Positions 1 through 11,571 are shown, counted from the stretch's first letter. The stretch is DNA of 64,000 nucleotides from Toxorhynchites rutilus septentrionalis (GCF_029784135.1 NC_073746.1:250241494-250305493), one strand, 5' to 3'. Notes: generated from the sequence alone by a model not told the origin. Made by a program: numbers and translations.

Positions 1-878
1 GAAGTGACTCCCCCCAAATTGAATTCGTTTCTCTCTCTCATGTATTCATTTATGAGTTCAACGTGGTTTGACATATACTACAGGTGAGCTAGATTTTTTG
101 TATCGTACACGAAAATTGCTCATACATATAAAAAAGCGTTCAGCGTTGAGTTCAGAAACACTGACAAGTTTGTGAGTTTTGTTGATATAAACCGGTGTTT
201 CTGTGTTTTTTTCACAAAATTGAACTCGGAGACAAAGCAAACTAAAATTTTGTTTAGAACTCCTCCTAAACTGCACGCTATTTACTAATACTAACCTCTA
301 TAGTATACCTGGTAACTGTCTAAGTTCGTTGGTTCAAGTTCACGGTGGGTAAACAATAAACTGTCCATTAATGGTGTAACACCTTTTTTGCATTAGAAAT
401 CAAGTTTTCGTTTCACTCTATATGGACGTTAAAAACAGATTGTGTACTCGGATAACGAGATTCGTGTCAGGGGGATTAGTAGTATGGATTAAAGTCAGGT
501 TGAATGAAGAGGCAGATTTATATTCATTAGTCACGTCAATTAGAATACCCATTTGTTAGAATAGTTCATCAGTCATCCTCGCTCTTAACATTCGTCAATT
601 CATTTTCTAGTCAATTCAATCATGTTGACGGCGAATGCCGAAGTAGTCCTAGTTGAAGCAAAGCTACTGAGAGGAGAGGCGATTTTCATTTTTCATCTTC
701 GAAGATTTCGGACCCTGCTACCGAGAAAAGATAAACGGAAGAAAAAACCTACAAGAGAATCTCACTACTTCGGAGCAGGGACAGTAAAGATTGGGGTAAT
801 CATCAGTGACGCTGGAAAAACTCCAGTATGATTCCGAAACAGATTCTTCATATTCTGCATAGTACTTTTATAAAGACA
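1..878. other. Unassigned AT-rich sequence
   Basis: I see no gene, RNA or repeat with recognisable ends here. The short open frames at 58-276 (minus) and 622-831 (plus) have no domain, no signal peptide and no splice context, so I treat them as chance frames. The stretch ends where the first copy of the GACCCGGCA foldback family begins. Confidence 0.5.
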
Positions 879-1818
879 CTAGCAGACCCGGCATACTTCG
901 TCCCGCCCAAAATGTGTGATTTGTTATCAATACCTTCAAACATCCACGTTTTCTTACTATGAGCAAGTTCATGGGTCCAATCGCAGAACTGTTCATTGAT
1001 TGATCTTCTAATTGACCCCGTTGAATTTACCTTTTACTATAAAATTCCTAGTATTTCTAACAAAACTGTTTCATTTCTATGGCAGACCTCCCCCCTCCCC
1101 TTTTCAGAAAGGTAGGAGGAGTGTTGAATCACCTTAGAAATTTTTCCTGCTCCCTAAAACCTCCACATGCCAAATGAGGCTGTGTGCAGAAGTATGTTTC
1201 ATTTGTATGGCAGTACCAGAGCGCCACAACCCCCCCCCCCCCCTTAGAGAGAAGGGAGGAGTGTCTAACCACCATAGAAACATTTATTGCACTCTCAAAC
1301 CTTCAGATGCCTAATTTCGTTTCCATTTCATTTGCTTGGATAATTCTCGAGTAATACAAAAATTTGTGTTTCATTTGTATGGCAGCCCCTTCTTAGAGAG
1401 GGGGCGGAGAGTCTAACCACCATAGAAACATTTATTGCACCCTTAAACCTTCAGATGCCTAATTTGGTTTCATTTGATTGAATAATTCTCGAGTAATGCA
1501 GAAATTTGTGTTTCGTTTGCTTGGCAGACCCCCCCCCCCTCTTATAGAGGGTGGTGGAGAGTCTAACAACCATAGAAAAATTTATTGCACCCTTAAACCT
1601 TCAGATGGCTAATTTGGTTTCATTTGATTGAAAAATTCTCGAGTAATGCAGAAATTTGTGTTTCGTTTGCTTGGCAGCCCCCCCCCCCCCCCTTAGAGAG
1701 GGGGGCGGAGAGTCTAACAACCATAGAAAAATTTATTGCACCCTTAAACCTTCAGATGGCTAATTTGGTTTCATTTACTTGATTAATTCTCGTGTAATGC
1801 AGAAATTTGTGTTTCGTT
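879..1818 (+). repeat. Foldback family FB1, left-half copy with tandem core
   Basis: The left end reads CTAGCAGACCCGGCATACTT and continues with a subterminal stretch (cgtttt..tactatgagcaagttcatgggtccaatc) that matches the ends of the full copy at 12121-14570. From about 1080 it becomes a decayed tandem array of ~120-180 bp units. Each unit has a C- or G-homopolymer, CTTAGAGAG, TTTATTGCACCCTTAAACCT and TCTCGAGTAATGCAGAAATT. The array ends near 1818 without the expected right inverted end, so the copy is truncated. It encodes no protein and is probably moved in trans, if at all. Confidence 0.75.
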
Positions 1819-3486
1819 TTAGCAAAGCTTTTTAGTAATATATTGTTTATATCATACTGATATATATCTCTTGATATGGCTAATTAAAAAATATTACATC
1901 AAACTAATTCAGTCGTTTGATAACCATTTGCATTGATATATTTGAATCTATTTGAAGCATGCAAACGTTTCGAAACATTCAAAAAAAACTCAACCCTGTG
2001 TACAAACCCTGTGATTTGAGGCAAAACAATGAAACCCGTTACCTTGCATTGACAGCCACGCCAAGTGAGCATTCAATACCTTTACCACAGCTAAACACGC
2101 AAAACGAATGTGTGAAACTTTTGGGTCTGCCGTTCGTCTGTTGAGCAGTCATATTAGTCCGAAATTTCACAACGTCAATTCGGTCAATTAGTGCGCCCAA
2201 AGACGACAACAACGAAAGGCTAGCCTCATTTGCCAGCGTCGCACACTTGAATAGACCCGCGCAACTAGTGAGCTCCTTATTGCCACAATTGCTCGATTTG
2301 CATCATACACCTTCTGTGTGCTTACGTGGGAAATGTGGCGTGATTAGAGCCACTTCGTCGTCGGCGGCGTCCAACAATGCGACTTATAGTATCAAAGGTT
2401 ATGTATAAGCACAAATAAATGGTGCATATGTGAGCAGAATGTCAGCAATAGCCGAAACAATGCAAGGTGATACACTTATTAGAAGTCTGAACGGATAATT
2501 ATTAGAGTGGGCAACTGAAACTATAGCGGGAGGATTGAATAACCGAGTAAAATCGCGCTAAGTCATATAACACAGCGCTAAGTAATTACCCGATCGTGGC
2601 TCAATTGGTCTTTGGATAACAGACGGTAAAACGTCCATACAACGAAGGGCTCTGCGAACTTCTACCGAAAAAAAGTCTGATCTGCTTTTGTTTGTTTGTA
2701 AACACAATCGTTCTCACGAACAGTTACGATCAACAGTACAATATTAAATCAATGAACTTTTTACTATTTCTGTTAGGTCTAATCGATCGACACCAAGTGA
2801 GCCAGCACTTAACCATGCTGGCACCGTTGGAAGGTAATTCAACGCAATAGAACATGATGCGGTCCGCTAATTACGCACTCCTACGGAATTTAACCTTCCG
2901 GCTGAAGAGTCCGCGCAAAAGCCACCACCTGTAAAGTACTTACTCTCTCGAGAGCTACTCGAATATTAAACAACCGTTCAACGCCACTAAAAACCCCGCT
3001 GAACTCACCTGCGAATAAAAAGAGAAAACAAGAAATTAGCTACAGAGAGAGAAAAATAGCGGCAATCGGCTAAAAATAAAACATCAACATATTGCACAAA
3101 ATCCACGCGTAATTGAACCTTAACAAACTAACGAACGCACGCAATCACATTTCAATTTTTATCGCTTTCTCGCACCGCGAACCGAGAGATGTGATTTGAC
3201 TTCTCGAAATGGATCCAATTAGTAACGGCAGCGGACCGACGACAATCAACGTGGTAAACCACATCATTATCATCATCGTCATCATCATCATTATCATCTT
3301 CGCGATCGTGATGATTAGGGAAAAAATGGTTCAAAATTGAGAATGACAGCTCAGCTCAGGCAATCAGTCGCCGGTGACAATGCCCAGAGGGAGGTAAACT
3401 ATCGTTAAATGACAAATGACAACTTATGTGTTGAATCAGGAATGCATCAGACTCATGGCACTTCGTTTGAAACATTGGGTACCTTT
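1819..3486. other. Unique noncoding sequence
   Basis: No supported gene lies in this stretch. It holds a short (CAT)n-like run near 3262-3300 that gives an Asp-rich artefact frame on the minus strand. The plus-strand frame at 1959-2144 has no homology that I recognise. Base composition is less AT-rich around 2150-2400 and 2780-2960, but no promoter or splice structure can be argued. Confidence 0.45.
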
Positions 3487-3488
3487 TA

Positions 3489-3985
3489 ACAGTTCGGCTG
3501 AAAGTAAAGCTATTTTTTTTTTGCAAAATTCAACTTTATTATTCAAAATAATTGCCTTCGAGAGCGATATAGCGATTATAGCGATCATGCAACTTTCCGT
3601 TACCATTTTTATAGTACTCTTTCGGTTTTTCCAAAATAGGCCTCAGTTTCGGTAATCACTTCATAATCGGTCTTGAATGTCTTGCTAGCGAGCATTCTCT
3701 GCGAACAGAAAATAGTCGCTGTGGGCTAGATCTGGAGAATACGGTGGATGCGGAACCAATTCATGCAATTTTGCCATCATTTTCATTGATTTGTGATTTT
3801 TCCAATTGTTTCACAATAACAAAAAGTTGCTTCACTCTCAATGCTGTAACTCACGAACCAATAGACCGATTGCTGTCAAATTTTGACACGTATCCATTGA
3901 AAGATGGTGCTTTGTGATAGTCATGTAGATTTTTGCAAGAGGCGCCATTTAGACGTCAACATTATGAACTTTTCAGCCGAAATGT
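3489..3985 (-). mobile_element. Internally deleted mariner element
   Basis: TA dinucleotides (3487-3488 and 3986-3987) flank inverted ends that read ACAGTTCGGCTGAAAGT on the left and ACATTTCGGCTGAAAAGT in the reverse complement of the right. Minus-strand translation of about 3500-3770 gives the C-terminal third of a mariner transposase: a HPPYSPDLAHSDYFLFAEN motif holding the third catalytic Asp, then remnants of the FKTDYEVITETEAYF region. The end of the gene is recognisable, but stops interrupt it and the N-terminal and middle parts are missing. Inference: a nonautonomous deletion derivative of about 500 bp. Confidence 0.7.
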
Positions 3986-4190
3986 TATGTAAATGAAAAT
4001 ATTTGATTTTTAAATTTAATTATGGAATTACTTAACTTTACCTTGTGTGAACCTGCTCCACAAACCATGAACTGACGAACGTTAAATATTCCGGTCAATT
4101 TTTTTTTTTCGTGTTCGATGTTTCACATTGTTCGTCACTGTTGAAAGTTAAAAAGTTACAAAGTAAGCGGGAGTACCGGTGACTTTCTTC

Positions 4191-4626
4191 GTTTTCTTCA
4201 ATAATTAATGCTTTATTCTGAAAAAAATGGTTGCAAATTTAATATTCAAAGTATTGCCCATCGCTAGTCACAACTTTTTCCCATTTTTCTGGCAATTCAC
4301 GGATCCCTTTGTGGAAATAATCGGCCGGTTTAGCCGACAAATCGATCCAATTTTTGACTTCATCAAAATTGGAAAAGTGCTGATCAACTAAGCCATGTTG
4401 CATCGATCGTTTTCTTCAATAATTAATGCTTTATTCTGAAAAAAATGGTTGCAAATTTAATATTCAAAGTATTGCCCATCGCTGGTCACAACTTTTTCCC
4501 ATTTTTCTGGCAATTCACGGATCCCTTTGTGGAAATAATCGGCCGGTTTAGCCGACAAATCGATCCAATTTTTGACTTCATCAAAATTGGAAAAGTGCTG
4601 ATCAACTAAGCCATGTTGCATCGATC
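4191..4626. repeat. 218-bp direct duplication of mariner 3' end
   Basis: The segment 4191-4408 is repeated at 4409-4626, each copy beginning GTTTTCTTCAATAATTAATG and ending CATCGATCG. The only difference that I noticed is tagtcac against tggtcac near 4266 and 4484. The repeated segment covers the last ~60 codons of the transposase, its stop and the 3' UTR. High identity implies that the duplication is much younger than the decay of the element. A slippage or unequal-exchange event is the simplest explanation. Confidence 0.9.
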
Positions 4627-6404
4627 GAAAAATGTAGTAATCGAACGGTGCAATTTCTGAAGAATACGGTGGGTGGGATAGCACCGCTCATTTCAGCGTT
4701 TCCAAGTATGTTTTGACCGGTTTCGCGACATGCGGCCGAACATTGTCGTGCAGCAAAATAACTTTATCGTGTCTTTGCTCGTATTGTGACCATTTTTCCT
4801 TCAGTGCACGGCTCACACGCATCAATTGTCGTCGGTAGAGATCCCCCGTAATGGTTTCGTTCGGTTTTAGCAGCTCATAGTACACCACAACCAGCTGGTC
4901 CCACCAAATAGACAACATAACCTTCTGGCCGTGAATATTCCGCGCGGCCGTCGATGTTGATGCATGGCCGAGGTGTCCAGGCATTGCCCGACGTTTAGAA
5001 TTGTCGTAATGGACCCACTTTTCATCGCCAGTAACGGTTCGATGCAAAAAACGCTTTCTTTTATGCCGTTGGAGCAGTTGTTCGCACGTGAAAAAACGGC
5101 GTTCGTCGTCTCGTGACTTCAATTCATACGGCACCCAATTTCCTATCTTTTGGATCATTCCCATTACTTTTAAGGTGAAGGTGGAAGCTAGCCATTGTAG
5201 TAGTATAGGTAAACCCACGTGTAAAAATGGGGTAATAGTGTTTGTGAGAGAAGAGCGAAGCACATGTAAATTGTCAATTCACTTATCAGACTGTGTGGCG
5301 CTTCATTGACACTGACAATACTGATTATACGCGAGCGTAACATGAGCAAATTTATAACACATGCGAATTGGGCCTCTTTTGATATTAACAAGTTCTTCCG
5401 CATGCTGATAATTCCTTCATATTTTCCTTCGTTGGTCGTATTGTTTTCACATATTCACGTTGGAGAGCCTTAACTCTTCTCTTCGTTGGCCGAGACATTT
5501 TGATTGAATGTAGTACTTTTCCGTTTATTGTTTTTGAAAGCATAGGCAGCCGTGGCAGTGTTCCGAGCTCTGCAATACAATTTTCTTACCCAATGTTGAA
5601 GTTGCTAAAACTTACATTATAGACCCATTAAACGTAAAAATAATGATTGTATTGATATCAACACAATTTTATTCTATTGATTTTCATGATATGAAACGCT
5701 ATGACTCAGGAATAACATTTTATTGAGTGGTTTTGATAGATGTTTCGATGATGTTGTCTGGCATCAGTGTCGAAAAAATAACGATGCTTTCACCAATACA
5801 AACAAAACCATTGTCGAAGATTGAAAAATGAAAATTTAAATTTCAGAGCACTTGCCCGAGTTTTCCGACGTTGTTCACTATACAGTGCGACAGCAGATGA
5901 AAATTTAATATCTTGTGAGTAATCGATTAGAGTTTGGCTGATATTACTTCATGGGAAGTGTGCGAAAATGATCATTTTCTCCACACTGTTTCGCAAAATT
6001 ATTGATTTTCGGGCGAAGGGTGAGGGAGGGAGATGAGCACCATTGTGGCAGCCATTTGTGGCTAGCTTCCACCTTCACCTTTAAACGATCGGATATGGCT
6101 TGCTGAGCTACTCCAAGTGTGTCTGCAAGTTCGTGTTGCGTTAGTGACGAATCTTGATCGAGTAAAGCCTCCAATTCTTCATCTTCAAACTTTATTGGCG
6201 GTCCGGAACGTTCTTCGTCTTCCATGTCAACATTACCACCTTTAAAAAGCGTGCAAACCACGTCTGACACGTTCGCTCAGTTGAAGCATGGTCTCCATAG
6301 ACTTCCACCAAAATGCGATGACTTTCCGCAGCTTTTTTCTTCGTATTGAAGTAATAAAGTAACATACCCCGCAAAAACACTCTCGTTGGTACGAAATTCG
6401 ACAT
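4457..6404 (-). pseudogene. mariner transposase, disrupted
   Basis: This would encode the cut-and-paste transposase of a DD34D mariner. The N-terminal part (6404 downward) starts MSNFVPTRVFLRGMLLYYF and carries a paired helix-turn-helix, with TQHELADTLGVAQQAISDRL near 6090-6150. The catalytic half shows TGDEKWVHYDN (first Asp), ILLHDNVRPH (second Asp) and IAPFDYYIF (third Asp); I count 34 residues between the second and third, which defines DD34D. It ends WEKVVTSDGQYFEY. Breaks are a frameshift near 6240, the 906-bp insertion between codons for DRLK and VMGMIQ, and a TGG-to-TGA stop at 4688-4690. It is not expected to be functional. Confidence 0.88.
5174..6079 (-). mobile_element. 906-bp TIR element inserted in mariner (TTTAA TSD)
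   Basis: The ends are inverted: GGTGAAGGTGGAAGCTAGCC on the left and its complement on the right (about 22 bp, essentially perfect). Each end is flanked by TTTAA (5169-5173 and 6080-6084). Removing the insert and one TTTAA restores the mariner reading frame (RLK-VMGM), so both boundaries are certain. Inside, a minus-strand frame at 5498-5385 starts MSRPTKRRVKALQREYVKTI and stops after 37 codons, with possible continuation in another frame. I do not recognise this protein. The class is unassigned; the 5-bp AT-rich target and long TIR suggest a nonautonomous DNA transposon. Confidence 0.85.
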
Positions 6405-6787
6405 TTTCGAAGTGGCAAAAACTATGTTGTTTACGCTTCAACTTTTTGACATATACTGAGAAAAACGTGCAATGACCCCAGGTTTTCAACGAATGTCTGG
6501 AAATTTGATTCACTGAAATAATAATCGAGTTACGCCATCTGTTGTAAAACCGAAGAAACTTGCCGGTACACCTAATAGTATTTGTACCAAATTTCAACCA
6601 ATTTTTATATGCAAAAAAAATATCAAATATCTGATCGCCAGTCAAACAGTGTAGAGTAGTGTTGTCGTCCAATAACTTTCGAGAGAAAAGAAAATTAGTT
6701 TCAGTCTGCTTACCAAATAGTAACTTGATATATTACCTTCGAAACGTTATACAAGAATTATTCAAGTTTTGTTGGAAGCTGAACAAA

Positions 6788-7317
6788 TATACATGAAATG
6801 TGCTACACTCCCGTACCGGTATACCCTTTGTATAATATATATGCTAGAGCAATACAAGAGCAATATGAGCGAGCGAATCAAGAGACACATTACAAATAAG
6901 AACGCATTAAAGCTTTTCCCATACTTTCCCACATACACAGCCCAGATCGAAATGGATATAGATTCACGTTAATGCTCTCTTTTTACTCTTAGAAAACATT
7001 TTCTAACTTCATTTTATAATGAGGTGTAATATTATCACGCATTTATGCAACAGCACCAGAGGCTATGTGGATAACATGGTCGTAGTTTCAAATAGCCTTG
7101 CATTCCATCCGGTCTTGGTTCGATCCCCGTTGACATCGTTTGGACTTTGTTTTGGGTACAATATCAAGCTGACGTTCAGTCTAAGAGAAAGAGATGTCTG
7201 CATACATACAAACATTTAAAAGATTTTGAAAAAGATGCTTTATTTGTTTCAGCACACGTAAAAGTATTTTTTTCTGTCGAAGACGAAATGTTCCCTGCCG
7301 ACGCTAGTTTGGGTGTC
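6788..7317 (+). mobile_element. TACACCC-TIR MITE with tRNA-like core, 5'-decayed copy (MITE-T)
   Basis: This copy aligns along its length with the better copies at 29583-30147 and 55594-56159. Shared blocks are GAGCAATATGAGCGAGCGAA, TTTACTCTTAGAAAACATTT, ATTATCACGCATTTATGCAA and the closing TTTGGGTGT. The left terminal ~100 bp are decayed or lost. The core contains CTTGGTTCGATCCCC, a good match to a pol III B-box. No protein is encoded. The orientation is arbitrary. Confidence 0.75.
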
Positions 7318-8753
7318 ATTTACAAATGTTGGATTCTGACGTCTTCGGTTGACAATTTCGATCCGTGTGGAATCTTATAATTTTGGACAGGCTAATTTGT
7401 TGTGAGGTTCGAAGAGACAGCCGAAGCTTCCTCATGAAAATAGATGTTCAAACTATTCCTGCAAGTTTTGCAGCTTGGTTGTATCCGTGCTGGATGCTGT
7501 TTGCTTCCGCAAAATCAATAGCCGCAAATCTTTGATGCTTTGTCCAATGATCTGCAATAGTTGACTAGTTTCTCAGACTCCTCACTCGTAATACTTGAAA
7601 TGAAAAATCGTAGAATACGTAAAACCGTAGAACCACTTACTAATATGAACCTCTTTCTCAGAGTTGCTTCAGAAATACCAAGGTTCGCCACAATCCAACG
7701 CTTAACAGGCTAACAGTCTTCTGATATTCGGAACAAATATGACGAATGCTCCAAAAACTCCGTTCCAGTTACCGTAAGGACAGGTGGACAATCACTGTAT
7801 ATGTATTTGCAAGCTGTGTGTCGAAAACATTTTCAACCACGGCTCTGGTTTATACTGAACAAGAAATGTGTTCCGTCTTATGTTTATGACAGCCACCTGT
7901 GATCATTTGTTTCATTCCTAACGATACTTTCAACACTGATTACACACTGAATAAACTTTAGTTGAGGAACAGAAATCACAACAAATGATAAGAGAAAAAA
8001 ACAACCCATTAACTTTCCCCCGTGCAGGAATGAATGAATGTATTATGAATTTCATTCGACTGCATTTGAACGTATCCACGTGGTCGTAAAGCGGCGCTCA
8101 AAGCGCACGGAATTGATTATCTCCTGTAGAGAGCTGCATCATCGGTGTTTAGGTACTCCCTCGAGTAGTGGGAGTGTGGCGCGGTTTTCGCGGCTTCCGA
8201 TGCAAGCAGATATTTGCACGCACTGAAAAGCAATCGAAAAATTGCTTGAATTAGATAATCGAAATCACACGAATCGGACGAAGGAGAGAGATTTAGAAAC
8301 GATATAAGTACCGCATTGTCGTTTGGGGGTGGGTAGCAGGAAAATGATGCGTTGCGGCAGGAAAAAGGAGAAATTGCTCAAGAAATGAGATAATTATATA
8401 CAGGAAAACGTGCTGTTTTTCGTTGTTGTGGTCTCTACTAGCCATACAAGAGGGAATTATGCCGTATGTAGTATGTAAACAAGTGCATAAATATTATAGA
8501 TAAGTATTCATTTTCAGTCATATCCGTCTTATGCCAATTATTTATCTCTTCAAAACTGACATATTGAGCATTGCCTTGGTACGTGACGTAGGTTCCAGGC
8601 CCAATTGTTTATCCTATAAATTATTTTCTACTAATCTTTCAGTCCAGCTTCAACACATCTTCAGTGTCTACCCTTCTCTCGATGGAAAAAGCAAACGAAG
8701 TGAGTTCAATTATCAATATTCAACATCAATTCTTGTTGACAAACGTGTATACT
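7318..8753. other. Unique noncoding sequence
   Basis: I find no supported gene. The plus-strand frames at 8038-8226 and 8531-8755 lack recognisable domains and splice context. The stretch from about 8040 to 8230 is richer in GC than its surroundings. It ends at the left end of the AGGGTGCC MITE. Confidence 0.4.
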
Positions 8754-9490
8754 AGGGTGCCAATGAAAATGGTCATCTCTAATTTCAAAAAGTTACCTCA
8801 TAAAAAATGTTCACCACCTCGATAAAACACCCTATTCCAAATATCAACTCAAACGGACATAAGGGGAAAAGGCGCAAAGCGGTCAAAATTTGAGTTTTTT
8901 GAAAATCGAAAAATCACCCAAGGGTAAAGGAAATCGGGGTTTTCGAAAAAAAGATGTTGATGCCAAATGTCTTAAAATTGCATGAAACGTCGAGATCTAG
9001 TGTCATCTCGAAAACAAATTTTTGTCAAAAATCGACACTGGGACTTTTTCGGTATACGAGACGTGTGGTTTTGGGTACCAATAAAAATAGTTATCTCGAT
9101 TTTTCATTCGGAACATGCTACAAAATGTTGGTTTGCACGATAGTATACCCTATGCAAAATATTAGCTCATTCGAACTTCATTTATTAGTGTCACAGACGT
9201 TAATATTTGAATTTTTTTGAAAAACGAAGGATCACCGAAAATCGGGGTTTTCAAAAAAAATTGTTGATGCCAAATGTCTTAAAATTGCATTGCATTTGCG
9301 TCGAGATTTACCGTCACCTTGAAAAAAAAATTTCGTCAAAAAAAAATTTTAAGTCTCTCGCCACTCTCCGTTAAGTCTGATTGAGCTGATATTTTGCATA
9401 GGGTGTTTTTTAGAAGTGGTGAACACTTTGTATAGGGTAACTTTTGGAAATTTTAGGGTCGATTGTTCCCCATACATTCATTGGCACCCT
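8754..9490. mobile_element. AGGGTGCCAATGA-TIR MITE (737 bp)
   Basis: The left end reads AGGGTGCCAATGAAAATG and the right end CATTCATTGGCACCCT, an inverted repeat whose similarity continues inward for roughly 100 bp (GTTCACCACCT against AGGTGGTGAAC-like sequence on the right). Imperfect flanks TGTATAC and TGTACAC hint at a 7-8 bp TSD. An internal direct duplication of about 80 bp, starting GTTGATGCCAAATGTCTTAA, occurs at 8955 and again near 9264. The element has no coding capacity. Confidence 0.8.
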
Positions 9491-9720
9491 GGTGTACACC
9501 TATCAATACTAAACGAAACAAACTAAACATTTCGAAAGCTGCCTTGAAAAAATTGCCCTACTTATTTTACCCAAATGATTAATTGTTTTCAGTATCATTT
9601 TGCACTAAAACTGGAAGTGAGCGCGTCAAAAGTGATGAAGGATTTCACGACTGGATTTATTTTGGTATCATGTTTGTTTTCTGAAGGAGAACACTGATGA
9701 GATGAACGAAATGGAATGTT

Positions 9721-9872
9721 TTTTTTTATCTGTATTATAGTGATTTTCAACTCATTTGGCTGGTTCGTCACTTGTACTTCCATTTTTGGAAGAATATCGG
9801 GAGTGAGAATTGAACTCGTGGCCTTCAGCGTGAGAGGCATGGATGTTACCACTACGCCAGATCGCCTCCTCT
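9721..9872 (-). mobile_element. tRNA-derived SINE, family S1
   Basis: On the minus strand the element starts with a tRNA-like head: GATCTGGCGTAGTGGTAAC forms the A-box region and GAGTTCAATTCTCAC the B-box region. An unrelated body and a T/A-rich tail follow. A perfect 12-bp TSD, AAATGGAATGTT, flanks it at 9709-9720 and 9873-9884. It is a retroposed pol III transcript that depends on a LINE partner for movement, not a functional tRNA gene, because the acceptor stem and CCA-proximal region are missing. Confidence 0.9.
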
Positions 9873-9975
9873 AAATGGAATGTTGTTATCCTTACTAAAA
9901 ATATATAAATAACGACACATTCTCCCCATAAGTAATCGTAACTTAATAACAGTTTGCTTAATGCGATTCGGTATC

Positions 9976-10845
9976 TACACCCTAACTAGTGTTGACAGAA
10001 AACATTTTATCTTTGGCAGAAATGATGCCATTCCGTGTGCTGGAGAGTCAAATGCGCAAATAATGAGCTGTTTTAAAAGCTTAAAAATGGTTTATATGTA
10101 TGCGAGCAGACATTTCTTTCTGTTTTCTTTTCTCATTTCATTTGTGCCAAAAAAAATGTCCATGCGACGTCAATGGGGATCGAACCAAGGCCGGCTGGAA
10201 TGCAAAGCTATTTCACACGATCACGTTATCCACATGGCTAATAATGCTTCAGCAGTTCTGCAAATACGTGATAATATTGCACCTGATTATATAATAAAGT
10301 TGGAAAGTGTTTTCTAAGAGTAAAAAAGGAGCGCATAAAGGAGAACAATATCTATCTCGGTCTGCGCCGTGTATGTGGCAGGGTATGCGGAAAGCTTATT
10401 TGTCTTTTGTTTCGCTCACTCGTATTAATCTTATATTGCTGTAACATGTTTTCTTGAATGGCGTTAACGTTACCTGTGGAACTTTTGCCGTCTCAACGTA
10501 CGCATTAACTAGCGTCATTTATTAATACTTAGTTGAGATTTTCTAAGCCAAATAACACGCCTTGAATGTATTCCGAGGGGCAAGCTCTAGAATACGCGTG
10601 ATCACAGTGCAAGTCGAAGGAAATTTCTTTGACGAAAAAATCCCCCGGCCAGAACGGGAATCGAACCCGAACACCCGGCATGATAATGTGAGACGCTAAC
10701 CACTCGGCCACGGGTGCTGTAACATGTATATTATGCAAATGCTTACCAGTATTTGTGAGTCATAACATTTTCTGTTATGTTATGTCTCATTTAATGTTAT
10801 AAATCGGGATGACAAAACATGAGCTAAAAATCAATTTTGGGTGTA
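9976..10845 (-). mobile_element. MITE-T copy interrupted by a SINE
   Basis: The ends are TACACCCTAACTAG on the left and AATTTTGGGTGTA on the right. Without the 265-bp SINE at 10450-10714 and its duplicated target, the element is about 593 bp, close to the 565-566 bp of the other complete copies. The tRNA-like block (GGGGATCGAACCAAG, reverse of the B-box) lies near 10174-10188. The element encodes no protein. Confidence 0.85.
10450..10714 (-). mobile_element. tRNA-derived SINE, family S2, nested in MITE-T
   Basis: Read on the minus strand, the head has GTGGCCGAGTGGTTAGCGTC (A-box) and GTTCGGGTTCGATTCCCGTT (B-box), typical of a Ser/Leu-like tRNA ancestor without the variable arm. The body has GTGATCACGCGTATTCTAGA and AAGGCGTGTTATTTGGC. 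The tail has ACGTTGAGACGGCAAAAGTT. The 12-bp TSD GCTGTAACATGT sits at 10438-10449 and 10715-10726. The uninterrupted MITE-T copy at 29583 shows the empty site, so the boundaries are exact. Confidence 0.95.
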
Positions 10846-10856
10846 TTATCGCTTAG

Positions 10857-11571
10857 GAGTAGGGAGATGGAGGTAATACGGACATGTTAAGAAGAACTTC
10901 AATCTTCAAACTTATGTTTACCAAAACTTAAATTCAGTTACAAAATTACACTTACAATTAAATATACTGTTTTTCAAAATAATCAGCCAAATATTTAACG
11001 AAAAAATGTTTTCAATGTTTTTTACAGAAATTTAAATAGACCGAAAAGTAGAACTTTTTTTCGATGCGACTAATATACGATACAACAATTATTCCGTCAA
11101 ATTGAGGTTGACCAATTTTTGATCGTTCATCCCTTTAATTTAATTTTTTTAATTTAGAAAGAAAATGACCAAAATTATTTGTTATGCCAACTCACCCAGG
11201 CATAACAAATTCATTTTTCAACATGACTGCAAATGTCGTGACAACCTATTAAAATTGACAGTAGTGGCAAGGGCTACTCCATTCGCCACATTCACCCAAC
11301 GTAGAGATGGGCGCTCATTTGAGCCGGCTCGGGGTTCACGACATTTGTAGTATGCGGTAAGTATTTGTCATGTTAAATGCGGTAATTTGTCATGGTTAAA
11401 AATTAGTCAACCTCAATTTGACGGATTAATTATTGTATCTTATATTAACCGCATCGAAAAAAAGTTCTGCTTTTCGGTCTTTTTGAATTGTGAAATTGTG
11501 AAAAAAACATTGAAAAACACTTTTTTGTAAAACATTTGGCCGATTATTTCGAAAAACAATATATTTAATTG
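10857..11571. repeat. Long-arm foldback element FB2
   Basis: An arm at about 10957-11119 is repeated inverted at 11396-11571. Both arms read, from the outside in, CAATTAAATATA-TGTTTTTC, then a block with GACCGAAAAG-AGAACTTTTT and CCGTCAAATTGAGGTTGAC. Similarity is high over ~165 bp with a loop of about 275 bp. The outermost left segment (10857-10956, GTAGGGAGATGGAGGTAATA) has no counterpart on the right because MITE-T begins at 11572. A related fragment follows the DD37E transposon at 45128. Confidence 0.8.

Larger units (their letters stand above)
4166..6575 (-). mobile_element. mariner (DD34D) transposon, broken and invaded
   Basis: The element lies between TA dinucleotides (4164-4165 and 6576-6577). 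The 5' inverted end on the minus strand reads TTAGGTGTACCGGCAAGTTT and the opposite end GGAGTACCGGTGACTTTC, a degenerate TIR of about 28 bp. It encodes the broken transposase at 4457-6404. Two events have lengthened it from the usual ~1.3 kb: a 906-bp insertion at 5174-6079 and a 218-bp duplication of its 3' end. It is about 100 bp or more from the deleted mariner on its left, which belongs to a different subfamily judged by TIR and protein. Confidence 0.85.

Noticed and set aside
3152..3334. Asp-rich 60-codon minus-strand frame
   Set aside because: The acidic run is the translated (CAT)n simple repeat at 3262-3300; no domain or splice context.
10640..10714. Functional tRNA gene on the minus strand
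   Set aside because: The tRNA-like head is attached to a SINE body with a TSD, and other copies occur at 15042 and 40781; no intact acceptor stem or isoacceptor can be assigned.
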